A stretch of DNA of 18,213 nucleotides from Halobacteriales archaeon QH_10_67_13 (GTDB lineage Archaea; Halobacteriota; Halobacteria; Halobacteriales; Haloarculaceae), in the NCBI GenBank assembly GCA_003021335.1, contig PXQL01000059.1, positions 1-18,213 of the forward strand. Reading direction: 5' to 3'. Positions 1 through 6,752 of this stretch are shown here, piece after piece. The notes under the pieces were generated by a model. That model was given only the letters and a program-made list of their open reading frames with translations. It was not told the origin of the DNA and did no database searches. Within the stretch, counting starts at the first letter, position 1; each line of letters opens with the position of its first letter. The translations under genes were made by a program, and so were the position numbers.

Positions 1-1222
1 CGGCGTCGTCGGCGTCACAGATCACGTGGGCGTACCCGCGGTCGTCGTAGCCCGGCCGGCCGGCCCGGCCGAGCATCTGCAATACGTCGAGGTGGCTCAT
101 CTCGACTTCTCCCTCGAGGGGGTCGTGGTGGTAGGTATCCCGGATCACGACACACCGGGCGGGAAGGTTCACTCCCCAGGCCAGCGTCGAGGTCGAGAAC
201 AGCACCGCCAGGCGGCCCTCGCGGAACCACTCCTCGACCCTGTCTTTGTCGTCCCGGGAGAGCCCGGCGTGGTGAAAGCCGACCCCGTCGAGCACCGACT
301 GCCGGAGCGTGTCGTCCTCCAGGGCGTCGGTCTCTGTGTGCCAGTCGAACTCGCCGCGGGCGCCGACGGGCACGTCGCGGGTGGCCAGCTCGTCGCGGGT
401 CGTTTCGGCGGCCTGGACGGTGTCCTGCCGGGAGGCAACGAACACCAGCGCTTGGCCGCCCTCCCGGACGTGTGGCCCGGCCAGATCCAGCGCCCGGTAG
501 AGCCGGCGGTACTTATCAGCGAAGGCGTTCTCGCCGTGGGTGTAAGTCGCGACGCCAGCCTCAAGCGGCACCGGTCGGTAGTCGTCGCCGAAGGCGAAAG
601 TCGCCTCCTCGGGGGCGTCGAGCCAGGCGGCGACGTCCTCGACGTTTCGCATCGTCGCCGACAGCGCGACGATCCGGGGGCCACAGAGCCGTCGCAGCCG
701 CGAGACGGTCACCTCGAGCACGCCGCCACGTTTCTCGGAGTCGAGCAGGTGTACCTCGTCGATGACACATAGGTCCACCGACCGGACGAACGCGTACCGC
801 CCCGAGTCGTGCTTGCGGGTCGCCGAGTCGGCCTTCTCGGGGGTCATCACCAACACGTCGGCCCGCTCGGCCCGGCGGGGATCGAGATCGCGCTCGCCGG
901 TGACGACGTACACCGAGTAGCCCAGCTCCTCGAACCGTTCCCACTCGCGTTCCTTCTCGTTCGTGAGCGCGCGCAGCGGCGCGAGAAACAGTGCCGTCCC
1001 GCCGGCGTCGACGGTCTTGCAGATTGCCGCCTCGGCGATCGCGGTCTTGCCGCTCGCGGTCGGGGCACTCACGACGACGTTTTCCTCGCCGCCGAGCACG
1101 GCCGGCAGCGTCGCCGTCTGCATCGGATTGAACCGCTCGAAGGGAAACACGGCGGCGTAGGCCGGCAACACCTCGGCGACCGGGACCGTGGGCTCGCCGT
1201 TGGCGTCGGCGGCGTCAGACAC
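1..1222 (-). CDS. Ski2/Hel308-like DEAD/DEAH-box helicase (partial, C-terminus outside window)
   Basis: Superfamily 2 ATP-dependent helicase; the family unwinds DNA or RNA, and Hel308 members act at stalled replication forks. 407 codons are visible. Motif I is APTASGKT (residues 53-60), motif II DEVH (155-158), motif III SAT (188-190), and motif VI lies in QMLGRAGRPG (382-391). The two RecA-like domains are therefore nearly complete, while the winged-helix and ratchet domains fall off the left edge. The start is GTG at 1222: an in-frame TGA lies two codons upstream, so no longer start exists, and a weak CTATGTG box sits about 28 bases upstream. It lies 46 bases behind the MATE gene on the same strand. 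Seen: motifs and start. Inferred: Ski2/Hel308 group; whether it is true Hel308 or a paralogue cannot be decided without the C-terminus. Confidence 0.9.
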   Translation of the reverse strand, partial: MSDAADANGEPTVPVAEVLPAYAAVFPFERFNPMQTATLPAVLGGEENVVVSAPTASGKTAIAEAAICKTVDAGGTALFLAPLRALTNEKEREWERFEELGYSVYVVTGERDLDPRRAERADVLVMTPEKADSATRKHDSGRYAFVRSVDLCVIDEVHLLDSEKRGGVLEVTVSRLRRLCGPRIVALSATMRNVEDVAAWLDAPEEATFAFGDDYRPVPLEAGVATYTHGENAFADKYRRLYRALDLAGPHVREGGQALVFVASRQDTVQAAETTRDELATRDVPVGARGEFDWHTETDALEDDTLRQSVLDGVGFHHAGLSRDDKDRVEEWFREGRLAVLFSTSTLAWGVNLPARCVVIRDTYHHDPLEGEVEMSHLDVLQMLGRAGRPGYDDRGYAHVICDADDA

Positions 1223-1268
1223 GAATCAATTGGAGGCCAGCGCGCACATAGGCGTTTCTGTCCGGCAG

Positions 1269-2702
1269 TCAATCCGCCGCCCGCGCGACCGCCCGGCCGA
1301 ACATCGGCCTGCGGCACCACAGGTAATACAGACCGGCGCCGACGGCCGCGGCCACGTTCGAGACGGTCACGGCCCAGAAGATCGCCCGGACGCCGAGATC
1401 GAGCCCGCCGACCGAGACCCCCGCGAGCACGTACGCTCCCGGCGGGAGGGCCGCGACCGCCGCGGGGATGCGCAGCCCCCAGTATTTCACCACGTCGACG
1501 ACGAAGCTCGTCTGCGTGCGGGAGGCACCGTTGAACGCCGCCAGCACGACCGAGGAGGCGCCCATCGCCCAGTAGCTGTAGGCCAGGATCTCGAGGTAGG
1601 CGACCGTGAGCCGGCGCCCAGCCTCGGTAAAGGAGGGGACGAACAGCCCCACGATCAGACCGGGAACCAGCCACTGGATCAGGCCGACGAGCCCGAGCGC
1701 GCCGGCGGCGATGAGCACGCCAGCCCGGACGGTCGCGCCGGCCCGGTCGGGCCGCTCGGCGCCGAGGTTCTGCCCGATCATACTCTGTGCGGCGTTTCCG
1801 AACCCGGCCGCGGGGACAAAGGCGACCGAGGCGACCCGCGCACCAACGGTGTAGGCGGCCAGCCCGGGGGCGCCGCCGACGGTCACCACCACGCCGACGA
1901 TCGCAACCCGAGCGGACTGGCCGGCGAGCTGCTGGCCCGACAGCGGCGCGCCGACGCCGACGATCTCTCGCAGATCAGACCGAGAGAAAGTGAGATCCGC
2001 CCGGGAGAGTACGAGCGACGACCGCCGGCCGGTAACGAGCACGACAGCGGCGGCGAACCCCGCCGCGTATCCGAGCCCGGTCGCCAGCGCCGCCCCCTCG
2101 ACCCCGAGTGCCGGAACCGGGCCAACGCCCAGGATCAGAAACGGATCCAGGGCGACGTTCGTCGCGACGGTCACGAGGTTGATATACAGCGCCGCGCGGG
2201 TGTCTCCCCAGCCGACGAAGCCCCGCTCGATCGTGTCACTCGCCGCCGTGAACGGAAAGAACAGGCCGACGATGGTCAGGTACGCGACCGCAAGCGGTCT
2301 CACGGCCGGCCCGGCACCGAGCAGGTCGATCACGGTCTCGGCGGCCAGAACGACCCCGACGGCGAGCGCGAGCCCGAGCGTCGCCGACAGTGCCGCGCCG
2401 TTGACCGCGAGCCGCCGGGCCGCGGCCGTCTCCTCGGCGCCGACCCGCTGGGCGACCAAGATGTGCGTGCCGGCGATGCCGACCGTGACGAGGCCAAAGA
2501 GCACCGCGAGCACCGGAAAGTTGAGCCCGACTGCCGCGACCGCCGGCTCGTCGACCCGGCCCAGCCAGAGGGTGTCAACGACCTGGTTGAGGACGCGAAC
2601 CAGGTTCTGTGCGATCAGTGGTGCCGCGAGCGCTAAAAGCGTCGGCGCGATGGGCCCGTCGGTGATCTCTTCTGGGGTGACATCCAGTCGACTACCAAAC
2701 AC
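1269..2702 (-). CDS. MATE family multidrug/metabolite exporter
   Basis: Integral membrane antiporter of the multi-antimicrobial extrusion family, which exports organic cations or metabolites in exchange for Na+ or H+. The 477-residue length is normal. About twelve hydrophobic segments fall in two similar halves (roughly residues 20-235 and 245-470). The N-terminus resembles other MATE proteins (EEITDGPIAPTLLALAAPLI, residues 11-30), and IGQNLGAERPDRA after the midpoint corresponds to the family loop. The start codon is GTG at 2702. An AT-rich TATA-like box (2732-2743) lies about 36 bases upstream, which implies a leader of roughly 10 bases. The substrate cannot be predicted. The helicase gene follows on the same strand. 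Confidence 0.93.
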   Translation of the reverse strand: MFGSRLDVTPEEITDGPIAPTLLALAAPLIAQNLVRVLNQVVDTLWLGRVDEPAVAAVGLNFPVLAVLFGLVTVGIAGTHILVAQRVGAEETAAARRLAVNGAALSATLGLALAVGVVLAAETVIDLLGAGPAVRPLAVAYLTIVGLFFPFTAASDTIERGFVGWGDTRAALYINLVTVATNVALDPFLILGVGPVPALGVEGAALATGLGYAAGFAAAVVLVTGRRSSLVLSRADLTFSRSDLREIVGVGAPLSGQQLAGQSARVAIVGVVVTVGGAPGLAAYTVGARVASVAFVPAAGFGNAAQSMIGQNLGAERPDRAGATVRAGVLIAAGALGLVGLIQWLVPGLIVGLFVPSFTEAGRRLTVAYLEILAYSYWAMGASSVVLAAFNGASRTQTSFVVDVVKYWGLRIPAAVAALPPGAYVLAGVSVGGLDLGVRAIFWAVTVSNVAAAVGAGLYYLWCRRPMFGRAVARAAD

Positions 2703-2731
2703 ACTCCTGCCCGGCCGGCAGATACGAGTCG

Positions 2732-2743
2732 ATTATAATAAAT
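2732..2743 (-). promoter_or_regulatory. TATA-like element of the MATE gene
   Basis: On the minus strand this reads TTTATTATAAT, an AT-only island in GC-rich surroundings, about 36 bases before the GTG start at 2702. It is the best promoter candidate in the 70-base gap between the MATE gene and the UPF0058 gene. Confidence 0.5.
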
Positions 2744-2772
2744 CTACTGACGAGGCGGGAGTCGTGACTCGA

Positions 2773-3051
2773 CTAAAGCTTGCGCTCGGCGTCCTCTGCG
2801 AGTTCCTTCATGCGCTTGCCGACGCGGCCGGCGTCGGAAAACTCGTCTTCGCTCATCGCGTTGGCCAAAGCGTTGCCCAGCACGAACACCGCGTGTTTGT
2901 GTTCGCTTTTGGACATGTGGACATCGTCGGGTGTCACGTCGATCTCTCCGTACTGTTCGAACAGGTCATCATCAACGTGTTCGAGATCCTTGAAGTACTC
3001 CATAATCAACACCATCTGTTCGTGAAGCTCGAGCAGCTCGTCTTTGTGCAT
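2773..3051 (-). CDS. UPF0058 family protein
   Basis: Small acidic helical protein of 92 residues, recognisable as the UPF0058 family found across haloarchaea. It has the family start MHKDELLELHEQMV, the middle KSEHKHAVFVLGNALA, and the ending GRVGKRMKELAEDAERKL. Its biochemical role is not established. ATG 3051 is chosen over an upstream in-frame start at 3129: the family begins with MHKDEL, and a TTATGA box lies 23-28 bases upstream of 3051, as expected for a leaderless transcript. The upstream extension is rich in Pro and Arg and does not look coding. It is followed by the MATE gene in the same direction. Confidence 0.88.
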   Translation of the reverse strand: MHKDELLELHEQMVLIMEYFKDLEHVDDDLFEQYGEIDVTPDDVHMSKSEHKHAVFVLGNALANAMSEDEFSDAGRVGKRMKELAEDAERKL

Positions 3052-3073
3052 ACTGATTATTGGAGAGGGCCGT

Positions 3074-3079
3074 TCATAA
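3074..3079 (-). promoter_or_regulatory. TATA box for the UPF0058 gene
   Basis: The minus strand reads TTATGA, 23-28 bases before ATG 3051, which is leaderless spacing. It decides the start codon of that gene. Confidence 0.55.
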
Positions 3080-3168
3080 GCGTTGTTCGCCGGGCGTTCG
3101 GTAGGGCAGTTGCTGTACGGGCCCGTCAAGAGCCAGGGACCATCAGAGAGCGCGCCGACGCGGACGGG

Positions 3169-3384
3169 TTAGAAGACGTACTCGTCTTCGTGGCCCATCA
3201 TGCCGTCGTCTTCAAGCCCGGGTTCTTCTTCGTCGTCGACCGGACCGCTGGTCTTGTAGGCTTTCAGCCCAGTCGAGAGGAGCTCCTCGATCGCCTCCTC
3301 GCGGTTGAGAAACTCGCCCTGCTCGACGAGCTGGGCGATCTGCATCTCGAGATGTTCGGGGATCGTTATCTCTACCTTGGGCAT
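3169..3384 (-). CDS. Ribbon-helix-helix (CopG/Arc-type) small protein
   Basis: A 71-residue protein. The N-terminal 45 residues have ribbon-helix-helix form: a short strand (PKVEITIPE), helix 1 (HLEMQIAQLVEQ), a turn at GEFLNREE and helix 2 (AIEELLSTGLKAY). Such proteins usually bind DNA as dimers through the strand. The rest is a very acidic tail ending GMMGHEDEYVF, which I recall as highly conserved in haloarchaeal relatives (possibly the family named DUF7120; unverified). A full TATA box (3412-3419) lies about 30 bases upstream. The target is unknown; it could regulate itself or neighbours. The gene marks the right edge of normal GC-rich sequence before the AT-rich stretch. Confidence 0.85.
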   Translation of the reverse strand: MPKVEITIPEHLEMQIAQLVEQGEFLNREEAIEELLSTGLKAYKTSGPVDDEEEPGLEDDGMMGHEDEYVF

Positions 3385-3411
3385 CGCAGTATCAGCCGTT
3401 TGACTGAACGG

Positions 3412-3419
3412 TATTTAAA
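3412..3419 (-). promoter_or_regulatory. TATA box for the ribbon-helix-helix gene
   Basis: The minus strand reads TTTAAATA, 28-35 bases upstream of ATG 3384. This is a near-consensus archaeal TATA element and predicts a leader of only a few bases. Confidence 0.65.
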
Positions 3420-3435
3420 TTTGGCGGGGTAGACT

Positions 3436-3463
3436 CACAAATCAAAACTACATACAAACAAAT
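3436..3463 (-). terminator. T-rich tract, possible terminator of the PKD gene
   Basis: Read on the minus strand this segment contains several runs of three or four T. Archaeal transcription often stops at such T-rich tracts without a hairpin. It lies about 145 bases past the stop codon at 3605, so the 3' leader would be long. Confidence 0.3.
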
Positions 3464-3477
3464 AGGAACAAGATTTG

Positions 3478-3499
3478 GCACACAGTTATTGTGCTTTTT
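3478..3499 (+). other. Stem-loop followed by T5
   Basis: GCACA (3478-3482), a seven-base loop and TGTGC (3490-3494) form a 5-bp stem, directly followed by TTTTT (3495-3499). The form is that of a bacterial-type intrinsic terminator on the plus strand, but no plus-strand gene precedes it. It may be chance in AT-rich DNA or a relic of acquired sequence. Confidence 0.25.
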
Positions 3500-3604
3500 C
3501 TAAATACTGTCATGAATATGCTGTATGTTTACTACACTATCATTTGGTGAGCAGACGTTTATATTATATATTTTCACAGATCAATATGAATAGCGCACAG
3601 AGAT

Positions 3605-5038
3605 TCAGACAGCAGTTAGCTCTTGATGATCTCTACTGCCTTCTCCTGCACCGGAGTAACCACTACCGGACGACCCGTCATTATTATCAGGGGGATCAAT
3701 TGTCGTCCCTCTTGGGGCCCCCGGCCCAAGATGCGAGTCTGCGCCCGGAGGGATTAGATCGTCAGGCTTGGTAATATCAGCATGATCGTTCTGCGACATG
3801 GAGCCAGAATTTGGACTATTGGATTCATATGAAGGATGTGGCGCACTAATCAATCCTTGTTTTAAATTTGTGCCAGGTCTTGTATTAGACGCTCTTGTTT
3901 CATCTGGACCAAGCTCTGGGTGTCCCTCAAATTCTTTTTTTGTCCATGAAGGACCGGTATTAGTGAATGCCTGCCCATGTTCTGTTTTACCTTCCTCAGT
4001 CAACCCAACCAGATTTTGCTCGACACACCGCTGAGCATCATGACCGGATAACTGGCAATCTGTCTTAGGCATCATTTGTTTGAGTTCAGTAATATTGTAT
4101 TTTGTGTATTTTCCAAGATTCTGGACAAACTCCAGTTGGGCAACACCATTTTCAAAACCAATTGCACTGTCATCAACAATAGACGCAGGATTATCAGATA
4201 TAGTTCCAGGTGAATTTGATATTCGTTCTGCGCTTATTACTAGTTCCTCTCCATTAGGAAGATACATTCTAAACTCGTTTCCTTCAGCGATCTCATTACC
4301 AATGGCAGCGTATAATCTACCATCGTCACCCACAAATAGCCGGTCATAAGTCGTCTCCAACCCCGAACTAGTATCATCTCTCGCGGTTTCTATTGTATTA
4401 GTGCTACCCTCTGTGTCATTTTCATTTGGATTCACATCAACAGTGTGCTCGGCCTGATCTTGATACCCTGCGGTATCAGTGATAACTCCCATGATAGTAT
4501 ACTCGCCTGGTTCTTCAAATGAGAAAGAGCGCTTTGCGGTTGACTCCCACGCTTCGCCACCACGTTGTTCGTCGCCAACAAACCAGGAGTACGACGAGAG
4601 CGGAGCGTCACCGGCTTTACCATCGAGACTAAATGTTCCAGACTCTCCAGCAGTGAGCGTCGTCGGGCCCTCAAGCGTCGCCTCGGGCATCTCCCGCGCC
4701 GAAGCCTCGACGTACAGCGTGTCGCGATCGGTCGCCCCGTTGTCGTCGGTTACCTCCACGGTCACGGCGTAGGTCCCGGCCTGATCGGCCACGAAACTCG
4801 TGCGCACACAACTCGAACACTCCGGCGTCGTCTCGGTTCCGTTCGGTCGTTCGATCGTCCACTCGTAGTCCGTGATCTCCCCGTCGGGGGCCGTCGAACC
4901 GCCGGCGTCGAGATAGACCGTCGCCCCCTGTATCACCGACTGGTCCAGCCCGGCATCGGCGAGCGGTTCGTCGGCAGCACCGGCCACCCCCGCGAGCAGT
5001 CCCAGGAGGAGTATCCCCCCGATGAGCACCCACCGCAT
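3605..5038 (-). CDS. Secreted PKD-domain protein with foreign-looking C-terminal region
   Basis: A 477-residue exported protein. Residues 1-22 form a Sec-type signal peptide (short basic start, leucine/glycine-rich core, cleavage near VAGA-AD). PKD domain 1 spans about 24-112, with a C74-x-x-C77 pair and the PKD strand TYAVTVEVTDDNGATD. A second, weaker PKD-like domain spans about 117-203 (PGEYTIMGVITDTAGYQDQ). Residues 235-477 match nothing I recognise; they include C328 and C338 and a disordered Gly/Ser/Pro-rich tail, and no membrane anchor. The coding sequence for the N-terminus is GC-rich (43 of 60 at 4681-4740), that for the C-terminus AT-rich (22 of 60 at 4141-4200). PKD repeats are extracellular Ig-like folds used in adhesion or surface display. 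An exchangeable C-terminal module, perhaps effector-like, is inference only. Confidence 0.85.
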   Translation of the reverse strand: MRWVLIGGILLLGLLAGVAGAADEPLADAGLDQSVIQGATVYLDAGGSTAPDGEITDYEWTIERPNGTETTPECSSCVRTSFVADQAGTYAVTVEVTDDNGATDRDTLYVEASAREMPEATLEGPTTLTAGESGTFSLDGKAGDAPLSSYSWFVGDEQRGGEAWESTAKRSFSFEEPGEYTIMGVITDTAGYQDQAEHTVDVNPNENDTEGSTNTIETARDDTSSGLETTYDRLFVGDDGRLYAAIGNEIAEGNEFRMYLPNGEELVISAERISNSPGTISDNPASIVDDSAIGFENGVAQLEFVQNLGKYTKYNITELKQMMPKTDCQLSGHDAQRCVEQNLVGLTEEGKTEHGQAFTNTGPSWTKKEFEGHPELGPDETRASNTRPGTNLKQGLISAPHPSYESNSPNSGSMSQNDHADITKPDDLIPPGADSHLGPGAPRGTTIDPPDNNDGSSGSGYSGAGEGSRDHQELTAV

Positions 5039-5154
5039 ATGGACGAGATGTTCGCGCCATCACACAAAAAGGTAACTGCGGATGAAAGTACCGAAGACGA
5101 ACACGAGCGGGAGAGACCAACAGACAGTTAGCCGCGGCTGCCCCGACAGTGGGT

Positions 5155-6423
5155 ATGAACGTACGGGAGATCAGCGAGCTGTCCGCCGGCGAGCGGGCGG
5201 CGGCCTTCGAACGCGACAGCGGCATCGAGGCGGCACGAGCCGACGCCGAGGGGATCGTCGACAGCGTCCGGGAGGAGGGCGACGCCGCGCTCGAACGCTT
5301 CGCGGCGGAGTTCGACGGCGTCGAGATCGACGCGATCGAGATCACCGACCGGGCGGGGCGGGCAGTCGAGGCGATCGACGAGGAGGTTCGAGCGGCGATC
5401 GAGACCGCCGCGGCGAACATCCGGGCCTTCCACGAGCGCCAGCGTCCCGAGGACTGGCGGGCGGAGTTCGACAGCCGGGAACTGGGACGACGGTTCCGCC
5501 CGCTCGAGAGTGCCGGGGTGTACGCCCCGGGCGGGACGGCCGCCTACCCATCGAGTGCGCTCATGGGTGTCATCCCTGCGAAGGTCGCGGGCGTCGAACA
5601 CGTCGCGGTCGCGACGCCGCCGGCCGAGGAGATCGCGCCGGCGACGCTCGCTGCGGCCGAGATCGCCGGCGCCGACGCGGTGTATCAGGTCGGCGGCGCC
5701 CAGGCGATCGGGGCGCTTGCCTACGGCACGGAGACCGTCCGGGCATGTGACGTCGTCGTCGGCCCGGGCAACCGGTGGGTCGCGGCCGCGAAGGCGACCG
5801 TCCGAGGCGACGTCGAGATCGACTTCCTGGCCGGACCGAGCGAGGTGCTCGTCCTGGCCGACGGGACGGCCGATCCGGACCTGGTCGCCGCGGAGCTACT
5901 CGCGCAGGCCGAACACGACACCCGCGCAGCCGCCGCGGCGGTGACCGACGACCGCGGGCTGGCCGAGGCGATCGCCGCAGCCGTCGAGCAGCAGGTGCCC
6001 GACCGGGAGCGCGCCGGGATCATCCGGGAAGCTCTCGACGGTCCGGCGAGCGGAATCTTCCGGGCGGAAACGATGGCGGCCGCCGTAGAGTTCACCGACC
6101 GGTACGCGCCCGAACACCTGGCGATCATCGCCGAGGACGACGAGACCGCGCTCGACCGGATCGACAGCGCCGGGTCGGCGTTTCTGGGCCCGCACAGCCC
6201 GGTCGCGGCGGGAGATTACGCCAGCGGGCCGAACCACGTGCTTCCGACCGGCGGGGGCGCCAGGCGGGTCGGCGGGCTCTCGGTGGAGACGTTTCTCCGC
6301 TCGACGACCGTCCAACGGCTCGACCGAGACGCCCTTAGCGAGCTCACCGAGACGATCACGACTCTCGCTGAGACCGAGGGACTGGAGGCCCACGCCGCCA
6401 GCGTGCGCCGCCGGTTCGACTGA
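5155..6423 (+). CDS. hisD: Histidinol dehydrogenase
   Basis: Catalyses the last two steps of histidine synthesis, L-histidinol to L-histidine with two NAD+. It is 422 residues, the normal length. The key residues of the E. coli enzyme are present by motif: Zn ligands Q251 and H254 (AQAEHD), the catalytic pair E320-H321 (YAPEHL), Zn ligands D354 (AAGDYASGPNHVLPTGG) and H413 near the C-terminus. ATG 5155 is preferred over GTG 5149 two codons earlier, because MNVREI is the natural start and no promoter favours the GTG. It diverges from the secreted PKD gene with about 115 bases between them and converges on the dodecin gene 54 bases after its stop. hisG lies 5 kb away on the other strand, so his genes are scattered here. 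Confidence 0.96.
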   Translation: MNVREISELSAGERAAAFERDSGIEAARADAEGIVDSVREEGDAALERFAAEFDGVEIDAIEITDRAGRAVEAIDEEVRAAIETAAANIRAFHERQRPEDWRAEFDSRELGRRFRPLESAGVYAPGGTAAYPSSALMGVIPAKVAGVEHVAVATPPAEEIAPATLAAAEIAGADAVYQVGGAQAIGALAYGTETVRACDVVVGPGNRWVAAAKATVRGDVEIDFLAGPSEVLVLADGTADPDLVAAELLAQAEHDTRAAAAAVTDDRGLAEAIAAAVEQQVPDRERAGIIREALDGPASGIFRAETMAAAVEFTDRYAPEHLAIIAEDDETALDRIDSAGSAFLGPHSPVAAGDYASGPNHVLPTGGGARRVGGLSVETFLRSTTVQRLDRDALSELTETITTLAETEGLEAHAASVRRRFD

Positions 6424-6477
6424 ACGGGCCCGGCGACACGCGAAAGAAGAGCCCGCGACCACCGGATCTTGGGGTGA

Positions 6478-6678
6478 TTACTCCTCGAGTTCGAAGGCGA
6501 CCTCAACCTCGGCCTGGTACTCTCGGCCGGGGACGCTCGCGACCTCGACGCCGAACTCCTCAACCTCGACCCAGTGGACGTTCTCGATGGTCTCCTCTGC
6601 GCGGTCGATCGCGTCGTCGACCGCGTCTTCGAACGACTCGCCGCTGGTGCCCGTGAGGGTGATCTTTTTATACACCAC
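6478..6678 (-). CDS. Dodecin (flavin-binding)
   Basis: A 66-residue protein that assembles into hollow dodecamers storing flavins such as riboflavin or lumichrome. The start [12 protein letters not shown] and the fold-defining helix [20 protein letters not shown] are typical. W36, which stacks on the isoalloxazine ring, and E45 and Q55 fall at the positions of the flavin-site residues in Halobacterium salinarum dodecin. The start is GTG 6678, so the second residue Val is itself encoded by GTG, as in the H. salinarum protein start MVFKK. A TATA-like ACTTTTGA (6701-6708) lies 23-30 bases upstream. It sits 74 bases behind secD on the same strand but seems to have its own promoter, and it converges with hisD. 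Confidence 0.93.
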   Translation of the reverse strand: MVYKKITLTGTSGESFEDAVDDAIDRAEETIENVHWVEVEEFGVEVASVPGREYQAEVEVAFELEE

Positions 6679-6700
6679 GTCGGTCGTTCACACTCGACGA

Positions 6701-6708
6701 TCAAAAGT
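6701..6708 (-). promoter_or_regulatory. TATA-like box for dodecin
   Basis: The minus strand reads ACTTTTGA, 23-30 bases upstream of GTG 6678. The spacing suits a leaderless mRNA and supports expression separate from secFD. Confidence 0.5.
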
Positions 6709-6752
6709 CCGCGGGCGCGCACCACTCGGATCCGGCGAGTGCCGTTCTCAGA

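Larger units (their letters stand above)
3420..3604. other. AT-rich intergenic stretch without a convincing gene
   Basis: A hand count of 3481-3540 gives 18 G or C in 60 bases, far below the rest of the window. It lies downstream of the secreted PKD gene and upstream of the ribbon-helix-helix gene. On the minus strand, 3436-3463 is T-rich and could end the PKD transcript. On the plus strand, 3478-3499 forms a small stem-loop with a T-run, and 3558-3573 is a TATA-like tract. No open frame here looks like a haloarchaeal protein. Confidence 0.7.

Noticed and set aside
1188..2636. Long plus-strand open frame of 482 codons opposite the MATE gene
   Set aside because: The minus strand encodes a full MATE protein with membrane segments. 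The plus frame is an Arg/Asp/Gly-rich by-product of high GC, without any family features.
1990..3432. Plus-strand open frame of 480 codons spanning MATE, UPF0058 and the ribbon-helix-helix gene
   Set aside because: It crosses three genes and their promoters on the opposite strand, and its composition changes from Thr/Ala/Ser-rich to hydrophobic along the way; a chance frame.
3586..3774. Small plus-strand open frame (start ATG 3586, about 62 codons) behind a TATA-like tract
   Set aside because: It is antisense to the PKD gene tail; its product is basic and His/Arg-rich, unlike halophilic proteins, and has no recognisable motif. The promoter-like tract is kept only as an observation.
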